Assembly (NCBI GenBank): GCA_038320555.1
Contig: JBBQEJ010000046.1
Span: forward strand, 1 to 33,428
DNA from: JALZOC01 sp038320555
GTDB lineage: Bacteria > Acidobacteriota > Vicinamibacteria > Vicinamibacterales > 2-12-FULL-66-21
Direction of reading: 5' to 3'
Length of the DNA stretch: 33,428 nucleotides
The notes under the pieces are model-generated. The model saw only the letters and a list, made by a program, of their open reading frames with translations. It was not told where the DNA came from and did no database searches. Position 1 is the stretch's first letter. Each line of letters starts with the position of its first letter. The position numbers and the translations under genes were made by a program. Positions 18,403 through 25,666 of the stretch are shown in pieces.

Positions 18403-19842
18403 ATGGCGATTCAGCAAAAACTCCACACAAAGCTCGTTCAAAAGCTCATCCTGACCCCGTCGCTGCAGCAGGCGATCAAGCTGCTGCCGATGTCAACGCT
18501 CGAGCTCGCGGACCTGCTGAACCAGGAGATGGTGGAGAACCCCCTGCTCGAGGAAGTCCCGACCGAGGAACTGCAGCCAGCCGAACAGCAGCAGCAGCAG
18601 GAGAAGCTCGCCGACCAGCAGCCGGCCGATAAGGGCGATGCCTGGGACGACGCGGATTACGAATATTTCTTCGGGGACTATCTCGACGACGGGTATCGCT
18701 CGCGGACCCCGTCGGAGGTCAAGGAGCTGCCGCCGATCGAGAACACGCTCTCGACGGCCGCCTCACTGTCCGACCACCTCCTCTGGCAGCTGTCCCTGCA
18801 AACAGACGACGACCGGCTCAAGGAAATCGGGCGCGCCATCATCGGCAACCTCGACGACGACGGCTATCTCGTGGCGTCGGTCGAGGAGATTGCGGCCATG
18901 GGGGAGTGGCCGGTGGCCGACGTGGAACGGGCACTCCAGCACGTGCAGACGTTCGATCCGATCGGAGTCGCGGCGCGCGACCTGCAGGAGTGCCTGTGGC
19001 TGCAGATTCGCCTCCTCGGCCTCGAGGGCACGCCGACCGAGAAGATCGTGACCGAGCACCTGCGCCTCCTGCAGAATCATCAGGTGCCCGAGATCGCGCG
19101 CAAGCTGGGGATCAGCCTCGAGGACTTGAAGGAACACGTCGAGATCATCCGCAACCTGGATCCGAAGCCCGGCAGCCGCTACAACCCCTCCCAGTCGCAA
19201 TACGTCATTCCGGACGTGTACGTAGTGAAGGTCGAGGATCAGTATGTGGCGGCGCTCAACGAGGAAGGGCTTCCGCAGCTGCGTATCAGCCCCGTGTATC
19301 GGCGCTTGCTCGACAAGACCGGCGCCGGCGGCGGCGAGCAGAACGACGAGACGCGGGCGTACGTGAAAGACAAGTTCCGGTCCGCGCTCTGGCTGATCAA
19401 GTCCGTGGATCAGCGCCAGAAGACGATCCACAAGGTGGCCACGAGCATCATCAACTTTCAGCGCGAGTTTCTCGATCAGGGGATCGAGTACCTGCGGCCG
19501 CTCGTGCTGCGCGACGTCGCGAACGACATCGGGATGCACGAGTCCACGGTCAGCCGCGTCGTCAACAACAAGTACATGCATACGCCGCAGGGCGTGTTCG
19601 AGCTGAAGTACTTCTTCCACAGTGGAATAAGCAGTTCGTACGGCGAAAGCGTGTCGTCGGTCACGATCAAGCAACGGATTCGGAAAATCATCGAAAACGA
19701 GGATCCGCGCAAACCGTTGAGCGATTCCAAGATCGTCAGCATTCTCCAGAAAGAAGGGCTGATGCTCGCCAGGCGCACGATCGCGAAATACCGCGAGGAG
19801 CTGAAGATTCCGACGTCAAATCAGAGGAAAGTGCTTTTCTGA
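18403..19842 (+). CDS. rpoN: RNA polymerase sigma-54 factor
   Basis: 479 residues. Sigma-54 directs RNA polymerase to -24/-12 promoters and needs an enhancer-binding ATPase; the NtrY-like kinase at 1-3851 belongs to a family that often feeds such activators. Region I is Gln/Leu-rich (MAIQQKLHTKLVQKLILTP, SLQQAIKLLPM). An acidic, Gln-rich linker (about 50-110) is followed by the core-binding domain, the helix-turn-helix (HESTVSRVVNNKYMHTPQG, about 368-386) and the RpoN box (ARRTIAKYREE, about 455-465). Start ATG 18403 lies 33 bases after lptB. Downstream is a heptamer array, then hpf, the same gene order as the E. coli rpoN operon. Confidence 0.98.
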   Translation: MAIQQKLHTKLVQKLILTPSLQQAIKLLPMSTLELADLLNQEMVENPLLEEVPTEELQPAEQQQQQEKLADQQPADKGDAWDDADYEYFFGDYLDDGYRSRTPSEVKELPPIENTLSTAASLSDHLLWQLSLQTDDDRLKEIGRAIIGNLDDDGYLVASVEEIAAMGEWPVADVERALQHVQTFDPIGVAARDLQECLWLQIRLLGLEGTPTEKIVTEHLRLLQNHQVPEIARKLGISLEDLKEHVEIIRNLDPKPGSRYNPSQSQYVIPDVYVVKVEDQYVAALNEEGLPQLRISPVYRRLLDKTGAGGGEQNDETRAYVKDKFRSALWLIKSVDQRQKTIHKVATSIINFQREFLDQGIEYLRPLVLRDVANDIGMHESTVSRVVNNKYMHTPQGVFELKYFFHSGISSSYGESVSSVTIKQRIRKIIENEDPRKPLSDSKIVSILQKEGLMLARRTIAKYREELKIPTSNQRKVLF

Positions 19843-19853
19843 GCTTCGCCTGT

Positions 19854-19918
19854 CACCTCCAGCTTCCCGCTTCCAGCTTCTGAATGGCGGGCCGGCTGGC
19901 AACTGGGAGCTGGAAGCT
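19854..19918. repeat. Two-armed heptamer array, rpoN-hpf gap
   Basis: Four in-phase 7-base words of AGCTTCC type (19854-19881) face four words of the reverse-complement GGAAGCT type (19891-19918). GCTTCCAGCT (19869-19878) and AGCTGGAAGC (19908-19917) form a perfect 10-bp stem with a 29-base loop. The right arm and the bases to ATGAG nearly match those before lptC (15391-15420). GGAAG at 19912 lies 8 bases before the hpf ATG. Confidence 0.88.
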
Positions 19919-19924
19919 TTCTTT

Positions 19925-20452
19925 ATGAGACTCGACATCACCGGCCGCCACGTGGAGATTACGCCTCCCGTGCAGCAGCTCATCGAAAAGCGGCTCGCCC
20001 GGCTGGAGCGTCTGCTCAACGATGCCGCGGTCTCCGCGAACGTCACGCTGACCAAAGAGAAATACCGGCTGCGCACCGAGATCGCCGTCCACACCAAGGG
20101 CGCTCACGTGCTGCGCGGCAACGGGGAGGGGAACGCGTGGGCCATCTCGGTGCGCCAGGCGACCGAAAAGCTCGAACAGCAGGCCCAGACGCTGAAAGGG
20201 AAGTGGAACGGACGGAAGCGCAAAGGCGCGGGAACGCGATTGGCTGACAGCGGCGCAACTGAAGCCGTTCCCGCCGCGCGAGTCATCCGGGCGACGCGCT
20301 ACGCCGTCAAGCCGATGTCGATCGAGGATGCGACGCTCCGGATCGACAGGGCCGGGGAAACGTTCGTCGTCTTCCGCAGCGCGGAGACTGACGCCGTCAA
20401 CGTCCTGTATCGTCGCAAGGACGGCAACCTCGGATTGATCGAGACGGATTAG
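19925..20452 (+). CDS. hpf: Ribosome hibernation promoting factor, long form
   Basis: 175 residues, the size of long HPF, which dimerises 70S ribosomes to 100S particles in slow growth. The N-terminal S30AE domain reads MRLDITGRHVEITPPVQQLIEKRL and continues through KEKYRLRTEIAVHTKGAHVLRG. A basic linker (KWNGRKRKGAG) leads to a C-terminal dimerisation domain (VIRATRYAVKPMSIEDATLRI to FVVFRSAETDAVNVLYRRKDGNLGLI). It lies directly after rpoN as in many proteobacteria. Start ATG 19925 has GGAAG from the word array upstream. Confidence 0.96.
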   Translation: MRLDITGRHVEITPPVQQLIEKRLARLERLLNDAAVSANVTLTKEKYRLRTEIAVHTKGAHVLRGNGEGNAWAISVRQATEKLEQQAQTLKGKWNGRKRKGAGTRLADSGATEAVPAARVIRATRYAVKPMSIEDATLRIDRAGETFVVFRSAETDAVNVLYRRKDGNLGLIETD

Positions 20453-20505
20453 TGTCGGGGACGCAACACTAGGGACGGGGTCAGACCTCTCGATTTTCCA
20501 AATCG
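20451..20505. repeat. Possible half-palindrome remnant of a REP/RAYT-type element
   Basis: In the hpf-hprK gap. AGTGTCG (20451-20457) and CAACACT (20464-20470) are near reverse complements, followed by GGGACGGGGTCAGACC (20472-20487) and a small hairpin CGATTT-TCC-AAATCG (20491-20505). The GGGGTCAGACC block followed by such a hairpin resembles, from memory, ends of elements linked to REP-associated tyrosine transposases. The expected mirror half is missing, so at most this is a fragment. It does not share the fixed-period architecture of the other gaps. Confidence 0.35.
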
Positions 20506-20565
20506 CACGGACGTGAATTCCATACTCGTCACATTGGAACATCGAGATCTGCCGCCATTGCCACG

Positions 20566-21552
20566 ATGACCGAGACCGCCGAGCCGCGGGGTGTCACCGT
20601 CGCGACCGTCCTCCGCGATCTCGCGGATTCTCGCGCGCTCGATCTGGAGCTCCTCGCCGGTGCGGCCGGACTCGACCGGCGCATCACCATTCCCCACACC
20701 CAGAAGACCGGCCTTGCGTTGTCAGGCTTCGACGCGTACCTGCGCCCGGGTCGGGTGCTCGTTTTCGGCAGAAGCGAAGTCCGGTATCTCGAAACGCTCA
20801 CGGCGGAGGAACGCGGTGCCGCGCTGCGGCGCGTGTTCAGCCACGATCTGCCTTGCCTCCTCGTCACGGGCGGCGCGAGTCCGGCGCCCGAAACGATTGC
20901 GGAGGCCGATCGCGCCGGTGTGCCGTTGCTCAGGTCGCGGGCCGCCACGCCGGAGGCGATGTCGCGTTTGTCGGCCGTGCTCGACACCTATCTGGCCGCG
21001 CGCGGCATCGTGCACGGGGTGTTGATGGACATTCTCGGGCTGGGCGTACTCGTCATCGGCGAAAGCGGGATCGGCAAGAGCGAATGCGCGCTCGACCTGG
21101 TCGGCCGCGGCCACCGGCTCGTGGCGGACGACACCGTCGAGCTCCGTTGCCGCGCGCAGTCGTTCCTTATCGGTACGTGCCCGGAATTGACGCGCCATCA
21201 CATGGAAATCCGCGGCCTGGGATTGATCAATATCCAGGATCTCTTCGGCGTCGCATCGACGCGGTCGTCCAAGCGCGTCGAGCTCGTGGTGCAGCTCGAA
21301 CGCTGGGAGCGCGGCCGGGAGTATGATCGCCTGGGCCTCGATGAGGAATTCTACGACGCGCTTGGCGCACGGATCCCGATGATCCGCATGCCGGTGGCCC
21401 CCGGCCGCAACGTTGCCATCCTGGTGGAAGTGGCCGCGCGCAACCAGTTGCTGCGCGCCCGCGGCCATCACGCCTCGCAGCGGCTCGTGACCCGCCTGAA
21501 CGAGCGGATCGCCGGCCAGCCCGCGGACGTTGACGGAGGCGAGGACCTCTGA
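20566..21552 (+). CDS. hprK: HPr kinase/phosphorylase
   Basis: 328 residues. It phosphorylates and dephosphorylates HPr on the regulatory serine (Ser46 of the HPr at 23013). The N-terminal domain spans about 8-140. The catalytic domain has the conserved His of IVHGVLMD (His150), Walker A GESGIGKS (165-172), the VADDTVEL motif (186-193) and the HPrK signature MEIRGLGLINIQDLFG (213-228). The C-terminal region has IRMPVAPGRNVAILVEVAARNQLL. The start at ATG 20566 fits family length, although no good ribosome site precedes it. The stop overlaps rapZ by one base. Its presence with HPr, EI and EIIA but no permease suggests a regulatory PTS. Confidence 0.97.
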   Translation: MTETAEPRGVTVATVLRDLADSRALDLELLAGAAGLDRRITIPHTQKTGLALSGFDAYLRPGRVLVFGRSEVRYLETLTAEERGAALRRVFSHDLPCLLVTGGASPAPETIAEADRAGVPLLRSRAATPEAMSRLSAVLDTYLAARGIVHGVLMDILGLGVLVIGESGIGKSECALDLVGRGHRLVADDTVELRCRAQSFLIGTCPELTRHHMEIRGLGLINIQDLFGVASTRSSKRVELVVQLERWERGREYDRLGLDEEFYDALGARIPMIRMPVAPGRNVAILVEVAARNQLLRARGHHASQRLVTRLNERIAGQPADVDGGEDL

Positions 21553-22466
21553 TGCGCGAGAAGCGTCACGCCGCGAGGCGCGCCGCGCGGACCGCCGTCA
21601 CCTCCCGCTTCGTCGTGCTCACGGGACTGTCGGGGTCGGGAAAATCCCAGGCGATTCGCGCGCTGGAGGACCTGGGGTACTTCTGCGTCGACAACCTGCC
21701 CGTCACGCTCCTGCCGATGCTCGCCGAGCTGACGCTGAGGGCGGGCACGGAGATCTCACGCGCCGCCGTCGTCGTCGACGTGCGCGAAGGGAAGATGCTC
21801 AAGGAGTTTCCCCGCGTCTACCGCCGCCTGAAGACGCGCAGGAACCTCAACCCGGTGCTGATATTCCTCGAGGCTGCGGAACCGGCGCTCGTCCGGCGGT
21901 TCAGCGAAACCCGGCGGCCGCACCCACTCTCGCCGGACCGATCGGCGATTGAGGGTATCCGCGAGGAACGCTCCGCCATGCGCGCCATTCGCAAGCTGGC
22001 CGACCACGTGCTGGATACGTCGGAGATGAACGTGCACGAGCTGCGGCACGTCTTCACCGGTGTGGCGGCCGGGAGCTCGCCCGGCTCTCAGCTCGTCGTG
22101 ACGATCCTGAGCTTCGGGTTCAAGCACGGCATCCCGGTCGATTCGGACTTGCTGTTCGACGTCCGGTTTCTCCCGAACCCCCATTTCGTGCCGGCGCTCC
22201 GGCCGCACACGGGACGCGATGCCGAGGTTGTCCGGTACCTGGATCGATCCAGCGCGACGCACGAATTCCTCGCTCACACGCTGAACCTGCTCAAGTTCCT
22301 GATTCCGCAGTACGTGCACGAAGGCAAGCGATACCTGACGATCGGCATCGGCTGTACCGGCGGGCGGCACCGATCCGTCGCGATCGCCCATGCGCTTCGG
22401 AAAGGGCTGTCGGGGATTGCCGGTGTGCGGCTGAGGGTAAAACATCGCGATATTGCGAATGAATGA
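21552..22466 (+). CDS. rapZ: RapZ-type nucleotide-binding RNase adapter protein
   Basis: 304 residues. P-loop GLSGSGKS (25-32), then LEDLGYFCVDNLP, the family's Walker B-like VVVDVRE, and the conserved FLEAAEPALVRRFSETRRPHPL. The C-terminal RNA-binding domain contains SFGFKHGIP, DVRFLPNPHFVP and IGIGCTGGRHRSV. In E. coli RapZ presents the small RNA GlmZ to RNase E and so tunes glucosamine-6-phosphate synthase; outside enterobacteria its target is less clear. The ATG at 21552 shares one base with the hprK stop. The N-terminus carries an extra basic stretch (RHAARRAARTAVTSR) before the P-loop strand. Confidence 0.96.
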   Translation: MREKRHAARRAARTAVTSRFVVLTGLSGSGKSQAIRALEDLGYFCVDNLPVTLLPMLAELTLRAGTEISRAAVVVDVREGKMLKEFPRVYRRLKTRRNLNPVLIFLEAAEPALVRRFSETRRPHPLSPDRSAIEGIREERSAMRAIRKLADHVLDTSEMNVHELRHVFTGVAAGSSPGSQLVVTILSFGFKHGIPVDSDLLFDVRFLPNPHFVPALRPHTGRDAEVVRYLDRSSATHEFLAHTLNLLKFLIPQYVHEGKRYLTIGIGCTGGRHRSVAIAHALRKGLSGIAGVRLRVKHRDIANE

Positions 22467-22487
22467 CGGGCGGTCTTCAAATCTTAC

Positions 22488-22582
22488 GTTTTAGGTTTTC
22501 GGTTTTAGGTTGGGTTTTACCTTTTAGGTTTGGTTGTAGGTTAGGTTGTGGTTTGGGTTGTAGGTTTTGGGGTCTCAGGTTG
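22488..22582. repeat. G+T-rich word array (TTTTAGGTT type), rapZ-EIIA gap
   Basis: Almost only G and T on the coding strand. TTTTAGGTT occurs at 22489, 22503 and 22522, with TTGTAGGTT variants at 22534 and 22558. Words beginning GTT are mostly 7 bases long, some 5 or 6. GG pairs spaced by 2-5 bases (22527-22545) could allow a two-layer G-quadruplex. No inverted arm is present. The array ends just before the EIIA start. Confidence 0.8.
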
Positions 22583-22584
22583 GC

Positions 22585-23016
22585 ATGAAACTCGGCATCG
22601 TTGTCGTAACGCACGGTCAGTTGGCCACCGAGCTCGTGAACTCCGCCGAGATGATCGTCGGCGATCTGCCGCATTTTGCGGCGGTGTCGATCGGGTGGCA
22701 CGACGATGTCGACCACGCGCGCGAGGGAATCGCGGCGGCGATCGTCCGTGTCAGTGTGACGGCCGGCGGCACCGAGGGCGAGCCCGCAGACGTGCTCGTG
22801 CTGACCGACATGTTCGGCGGCACGCCGGGAAATCTTGGCGTGACCTTCGTCAGCGAGCACGTCGAGGTGATTACCGGCGTCAATCTGCCCATGCTCATCA
22901 AGCTCGCGCGGCCTCAGAAGGTGGCGGATCTGCCGTCGCTGGCGCGCGAGATGCGCGAGCACGGGCGGAACGCCATCTGGGTGGCGTCCGATCTGCTGAA
23001 GGGGGAAAAGGCGTGA
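22585..23016 (+). CDS. PTS EIIA component, mannose (EIIA-Man) family
   Basis: 143 residues from ATG 22585. Single EIIA-Man domain: KLGIVVVTHGQLATEL with the phospho-accepting His10, and the conserved LVLTDMFGGTPGNLGVTF block (about 71-88). It accepts phosphate from HPr. No EIIB, EIIC or EIID gene is present, so it is more likely a regulatory sensor of PTS phosphorylation than a sugar transporter part. A TTG at 22567 in the same frame is rejected because the added residues lie in the GT-rich array. The TGA overlaps the GTG of HPr by four bases. Confidence 0.93.
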   Translation: MKLGIVVVTHGQLATELVNSAEMIVGDLPHFAAVSIGWHDDVDHAREGIAAAIVRVSVTAGGTEGEPADVLVLTDMFGGTPGNLGVTFVSEHVEVITGVNLPMLIKLARPQKVADLPSLAREMREHGRNAIWVASDLLKGEKA

Positions 23017-23288
23017 CGCGCTGCACGGTCACGATCCTGAATCCGCTCGGGCTCCATGCGCGGGCGGCGGCGCGATTCGTCCATGCCGCGAGCGGATTCG
23101 CCTGCCGGATTCGAGTGGCGCGCGGCGGCCGCGAGGTGGACGGCAAGAGCATCATGGGACTCCTGCTCCTGGCGGCATCGCAGGGGAGCGGCATTACGAT
23201 CACGGCGGATGGCCCGGACGAGGCTGCCGCGGTCGCCGCGCTCTGCGCGCTGATCGAACGCGGCCTGGACGAGGCGCCATGCGCCTGA
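23013..23288 (+). CDS. Phosphocarrier protein HPr
   Basis: 91 residues from GTG 23013, which overlaps the EIIA stop. It passes phosphate from enzyme I to EIIA through His15 (NPLGLHARAAARF). The HprK target serine is present in DGKSIMGLLLLAA (Ser46), in agreement with hprK three genes upstream. Length and both sites are canonical. Its TGA lies 10 bases into the enzyme I gene, so the two are coupled. Confidence 0.95.
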   Translation: MTRCTVTILNPLGLHARAAARFVHAASGFACRIRVARGGREVDGKSIMGLLLLAASQGSGITITADGPDEAAAVAALCALIERGLDEAPCA

Positions 23289-25036
23289 GCGGACTCGGCG
23301 TCTCGCCCGGTATCGGAATCGGCAAGGCTCTCGTCCTCAAACGGGGCGCTCGCGATCTTCGCTTCCGCATACCGCCCGGGCGCGTCCCCCGCGAGCTCGA
23401 ACGGCTCGCCGAAGCGCGACGGCGCTCGCGGGAACAGTTGCAGCAGATCCGACAGCGGATCGCGACCTCGGCGGGCGCCGACCACGCCTACCTGTTCGAC
23501 GCGCAGCTCCTGATGCTGGACGATGCGATGCTCATCGAGCGCGCGGCGGACATCATCCGCACGGAGCACCTGAATGCGGGATCGGCGCTCGAGCGGGCCC
23601 TCGCCGAAATCTCCGCCCTCTTCGACCAGGGGGAGGATGCCTACCTCCGCGAGCGTCAGGGAGACGTCGGCGACGTCGTCGGCCGCTTGTGCATGAACCT
23701 CCGCGCCGGCGGTGACCCGCTGGAACTGTTTCGGGATGTTGAAGGGCCACTGGTTCTCGTCGCCGACGAGCTCACCCCGTCCGTGATCGCCCAGCTCGAT
23801 TGGCAACGCTTTGCCGCATTCGTGACCGACGCCGGCAGCTGGACGTACCACACGGCCATCCTCGCGCGATCCATTCACGTGCCCGCCGTCGCGGGCCTGC
23901 GCGATGCGAGCATTCTGATTGCGCCAGGCGCGCTGCTCGCGGTCGACGGCGCAACCGGCGACGTGTTCGTCGATCCCGACACCGCCGAGCTCGACCACGT
24001 GCGAGCGCGTCAACAGCGCCGCGAGGCCTACGAGCAGTCGCTCGACGAGTATCGCCGCCTGCCACCTGTCACCGCCGACGGCGTCCAGATCCGGCTCGAG
24101 GCCAACGTCGAGTCGCCCGACGACGCCCTGAGAGCCAGGGAAGCGGGCGCTGACGGCATCGGGCTGTTCCGGTCGGAGTTCCTGCTCGCGGGGGGCGGAT
24201 ACGCGGCGCTGACCGAGACCGCGCAGTTCGACGCGTACACCCGCCTCGTCGACAGCATGGCTCCTGGCCGCGTGACGATTCGGACGTTCGACATCAGCGA
24301 AGCGCAGCTTCCGCTCCAGCATCCCGGCAACGAGGGCCCGCGGGCTCCGCTCGGGTTGCGCGGCATCCGCCTCAGCCTTGCGATGGAAGACATGTTCCAG
24401 GCTCAGCTGCGGGCGCTCCTTCGGGCGGCGGCGCACGGACCGCTGCGCATCATGTTTCCGTTCGTGTCGGGCGTCGAGGAACTGCGCGCCGCTCGAGGAG
24501 CAGTGACACGCGCCGCCGAAACGTTGCGGGCCCGCGGGGAAACGGTGCCGCCCGTGCCCATCGGAGTGATGATCGAAGTGCCCTCGGCGGCGCTGACCGC
24601 CGATCTGCTCGCCGAGTACGCGGACTTTTTCAGCATCGGCACGAACGATCTGATCCAATACTGCCTCGCCGTCGATCGGACCGACGACCGCGTCTCGGAT
24701 CTCTACGAACCGCTCCACCCCGCGATCGTACGAACGCTCCGCCTCGTGGCGAGGGCCGCAAAGCGGCGCGGCATTCCCGTGTCGGTGTGCGGCGAGATGG
24801 CGGCCGATCCCGTCGTGCTCACCCTCCTCGTCGGCCTGGGCCTGACAGAGTTCAGCATGGCGCCGACCGCGATTCCCCTGGCGAAGCAGGCGCTGCGCCG
24901 TTTGCGCGCGCAGGACGCCGTCACGGTGGCGGCCCGCACGATCCGCGCCCGCACGGCGGCGGAGGTCGAGAAGCTGCTCGTCGATTTCGTGTCGTCGGGC
25001 GAGCCCGCAGCGGCAAAACAGAATGTAGAAGGGTAA
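23279..25036 (+). CDS. ptsI: PTS enzyme I (phosphoenolpyruvate-protein phosphotransferase)
   Basis: 585 residues, full length. It transfers phosphate from PEP to HPr. The N-terminal HPr-binding domain and swivelling His domain are followed by a PEP-binding TIM barrel. The active-site His is His191, in GSWTYHTAILARS; the usual stretch is GGRTSHTAIxAR, so the residues before His differ. PEP-site residues are kept: GLFRSEF (Arg298), IRTFDI (Arg335), MIEVPSAA (Glu433), FSIGTNDLIQY, AVDRTDDRV, EPLHPA and VCGEMAAD (Cys504). The usual GGDK after the RTxDI strand is SEAQ here. Start ATG 23279 overlaps HPr. Most likely an active but diverged enzyme I serving a regulatory PTS. Confidence 0.94.
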   Translation: MRLSGLGVSPGIGIGKALVLKRGARDLRFRIPPGRVPRELERLAEARRRSREQLQQIRQRIATSAGADHAYLFDAQLLMLDDAMLIERAADIIRTEHLNAGSALERALAEISALFDQGEDAYLRERQGDVGDVVGRLCMNLRAGGDPLELFRDVEGPLVLVADELTPSVIAQLDWQRFAAFVTDAGSWTYHTAILARSIHVPAVAGLRDASILIAPGALLAVDGATGDVFVDPDTAELDHVRARQQRREAYEQSLDEYRRLPPVTADGVQIRLEANVESPDDALRAREAGADGIGLFRSEFLLAGGGYAALTETAQFDAYTRLVDSMAPGRVTIRTFDISEAQLPLQHPGNEGPRAPLGLRGIRLSLAMEDMFQAQLRALLRAAAHGPLRIMFPFVSGVEELRAARGAVTRAAETLRARGETVPPVPIGVMIEVPSAALTADLLAEYADFFSIGTNDLIQYCLAVDRTDDRVSDLYEPLHPAIVRTLRLVARAAKRRGIPVSVCGEMAADPVVLTLLVGLGLTEFSMAPTAIPLAKQALRRLRAQDAVTVAARTIRARTAAEVEKLLVDFVSSGEPAAAKQNVEG

Positions 25037-25060
25037 GATTTTTTCATCGAAGGGGGCCAT

Positions 25061-25414
25061 GTGCCGGATCAGGTCACGCGAGTCGACAAGCCGTGGGGCT
25101 ACGAGCTGCATTGGGCGAAAACCGAGCGCTACGTCGGGAAGGTCATTCACATCGAGGCCGGACATGCGCTCAGCCTGCAGTACCACAACCAGAAGGACGA
25201 GACGATCTACCTCGCATCGGGCCGGATGCTCTTCGAGATCAAGGAGGGTGACGAGCTGGTCAAGCGCGAGATGAAACCCGGCGAAGCCATTCACGTGACC
25301 CCGAAGACCGTCCATCGCATGACGGCCATCACCGACTGCGATGTCTTCGAAGTCTCCACGCCCGAGCTTCACGACGTCGTGCGGCTCGAAGACCGGTATG
25401 GACGAACGACGTAG
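25061..25414 (+). CDS. Small single-domain cupin (mannose-6-phosphate isomerase-like)
   Basis: 117 residues from GTG 25061, with AGGGGG just upstream. One cupin barrel: motif 1 is ALSLQYHNQKDETIYLASG (metal ligands His and Glu) and motif 2 is KPGEAIHVTPKTVHRMTA with a His ligand. The ending DVVRLEDRYGR is typical of the C-terminal cupin of type II phosphomannose isomerase / GDP-mannose pyrophosphorylase and of stand-alone relatives. No nucleotidyltransferase domain is attached. A sugar-phosphate isomerase or binding role is possible; the substrate is unknown. It follows enzyme I by 24 bases and could share its transcript. Confidence 0.85.
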   Translation: MPDQVTRVDKPWGYELHWAKTERYVGKVIHIEAGHALSLQYHNQKDETIYLASGRMLFEIKEGDELVKREMKPGEAIHVTPKTVHRMTAITDCDVFEVSTPELHDVVRLEDRYGRTT

Positions 25415-25451
25415 CGTTGGGTCGCGGTCGTCCCTCAAGTTCTCGGGACGC

Positions 25452-25471
25452 CCCTGAGCGAAGTCGAAGGG
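25452..25471. repeat. REP-like palindrome (CCCTGAGCGAAGTCGAAGGG type)
   Basis: An imperfect 20-base palindrome. This word, with its variant CCCTGAGCCTGTCGAAGGG, recurs from memory in intergenic DNA of many unrelated high-GC bacteria. It sits directly before the heptamer array in the cupin-ssb gap. Confidence 0.6.
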
Positions 25472-25472
25472 T

Positions 25473-25516
25473 GGCGGCTCTGGCGGCTGGCGGCTGGCGG
25501 CTGGCGGCTGGCGGCT
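25473..25516. repeat. GGCGGCT heptamer array, cupin-ssb gap
   Basis: GGCGGCT is repeated five times without error (25482-25516), with one more copy at 25473 out of phase. This is the least decayed array in the window. GCCGCCAGC at 25540-25548 is the reverse complement of the word junction and can pair back. The rest of the gap to the ssb start (25549-25666) holds no open frame I can support. Confidence 0.92.
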
Positions 25517-25587
25517 GGCAAAACAAACTACACCCGAAGGCCGCCAGCATCGCAGTATTCGCGTACGGCTGGCGGGAAAGATCGGAA

Positions 25588-25617
25588 TTGACCTGTAAAG
25601 GCCGCGCGCCACAGAAT
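25588..25617 (+). promoter_or_regulatory. Candidate sigma-70 promoter for ssb
   Basis: TTGACC (25588-25593) and CAGAAT (25612-25617) are separated by 18 bases, about 50 bases before the ssb ATG. They match the consensus at 5/6 and 4/6 positions. Confidence 0.4.
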
Positions 25618-25666
25618 GGCGGGGCTCTTGCTGGTGCGATAGGGTGGTCGAGAAAGGACTGTGGGA

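Noticed and set aside
22488..22582. Linear-chromosome telomere
   Set aside because: The tract is internal, between two operon genes, with degenerate words; it only resembles telomeric repeats in wording.
25473..25516. CRISPR array
   Set aside because: The units are contiguous 7-base words with no spacers; the same applies to the other arrays.
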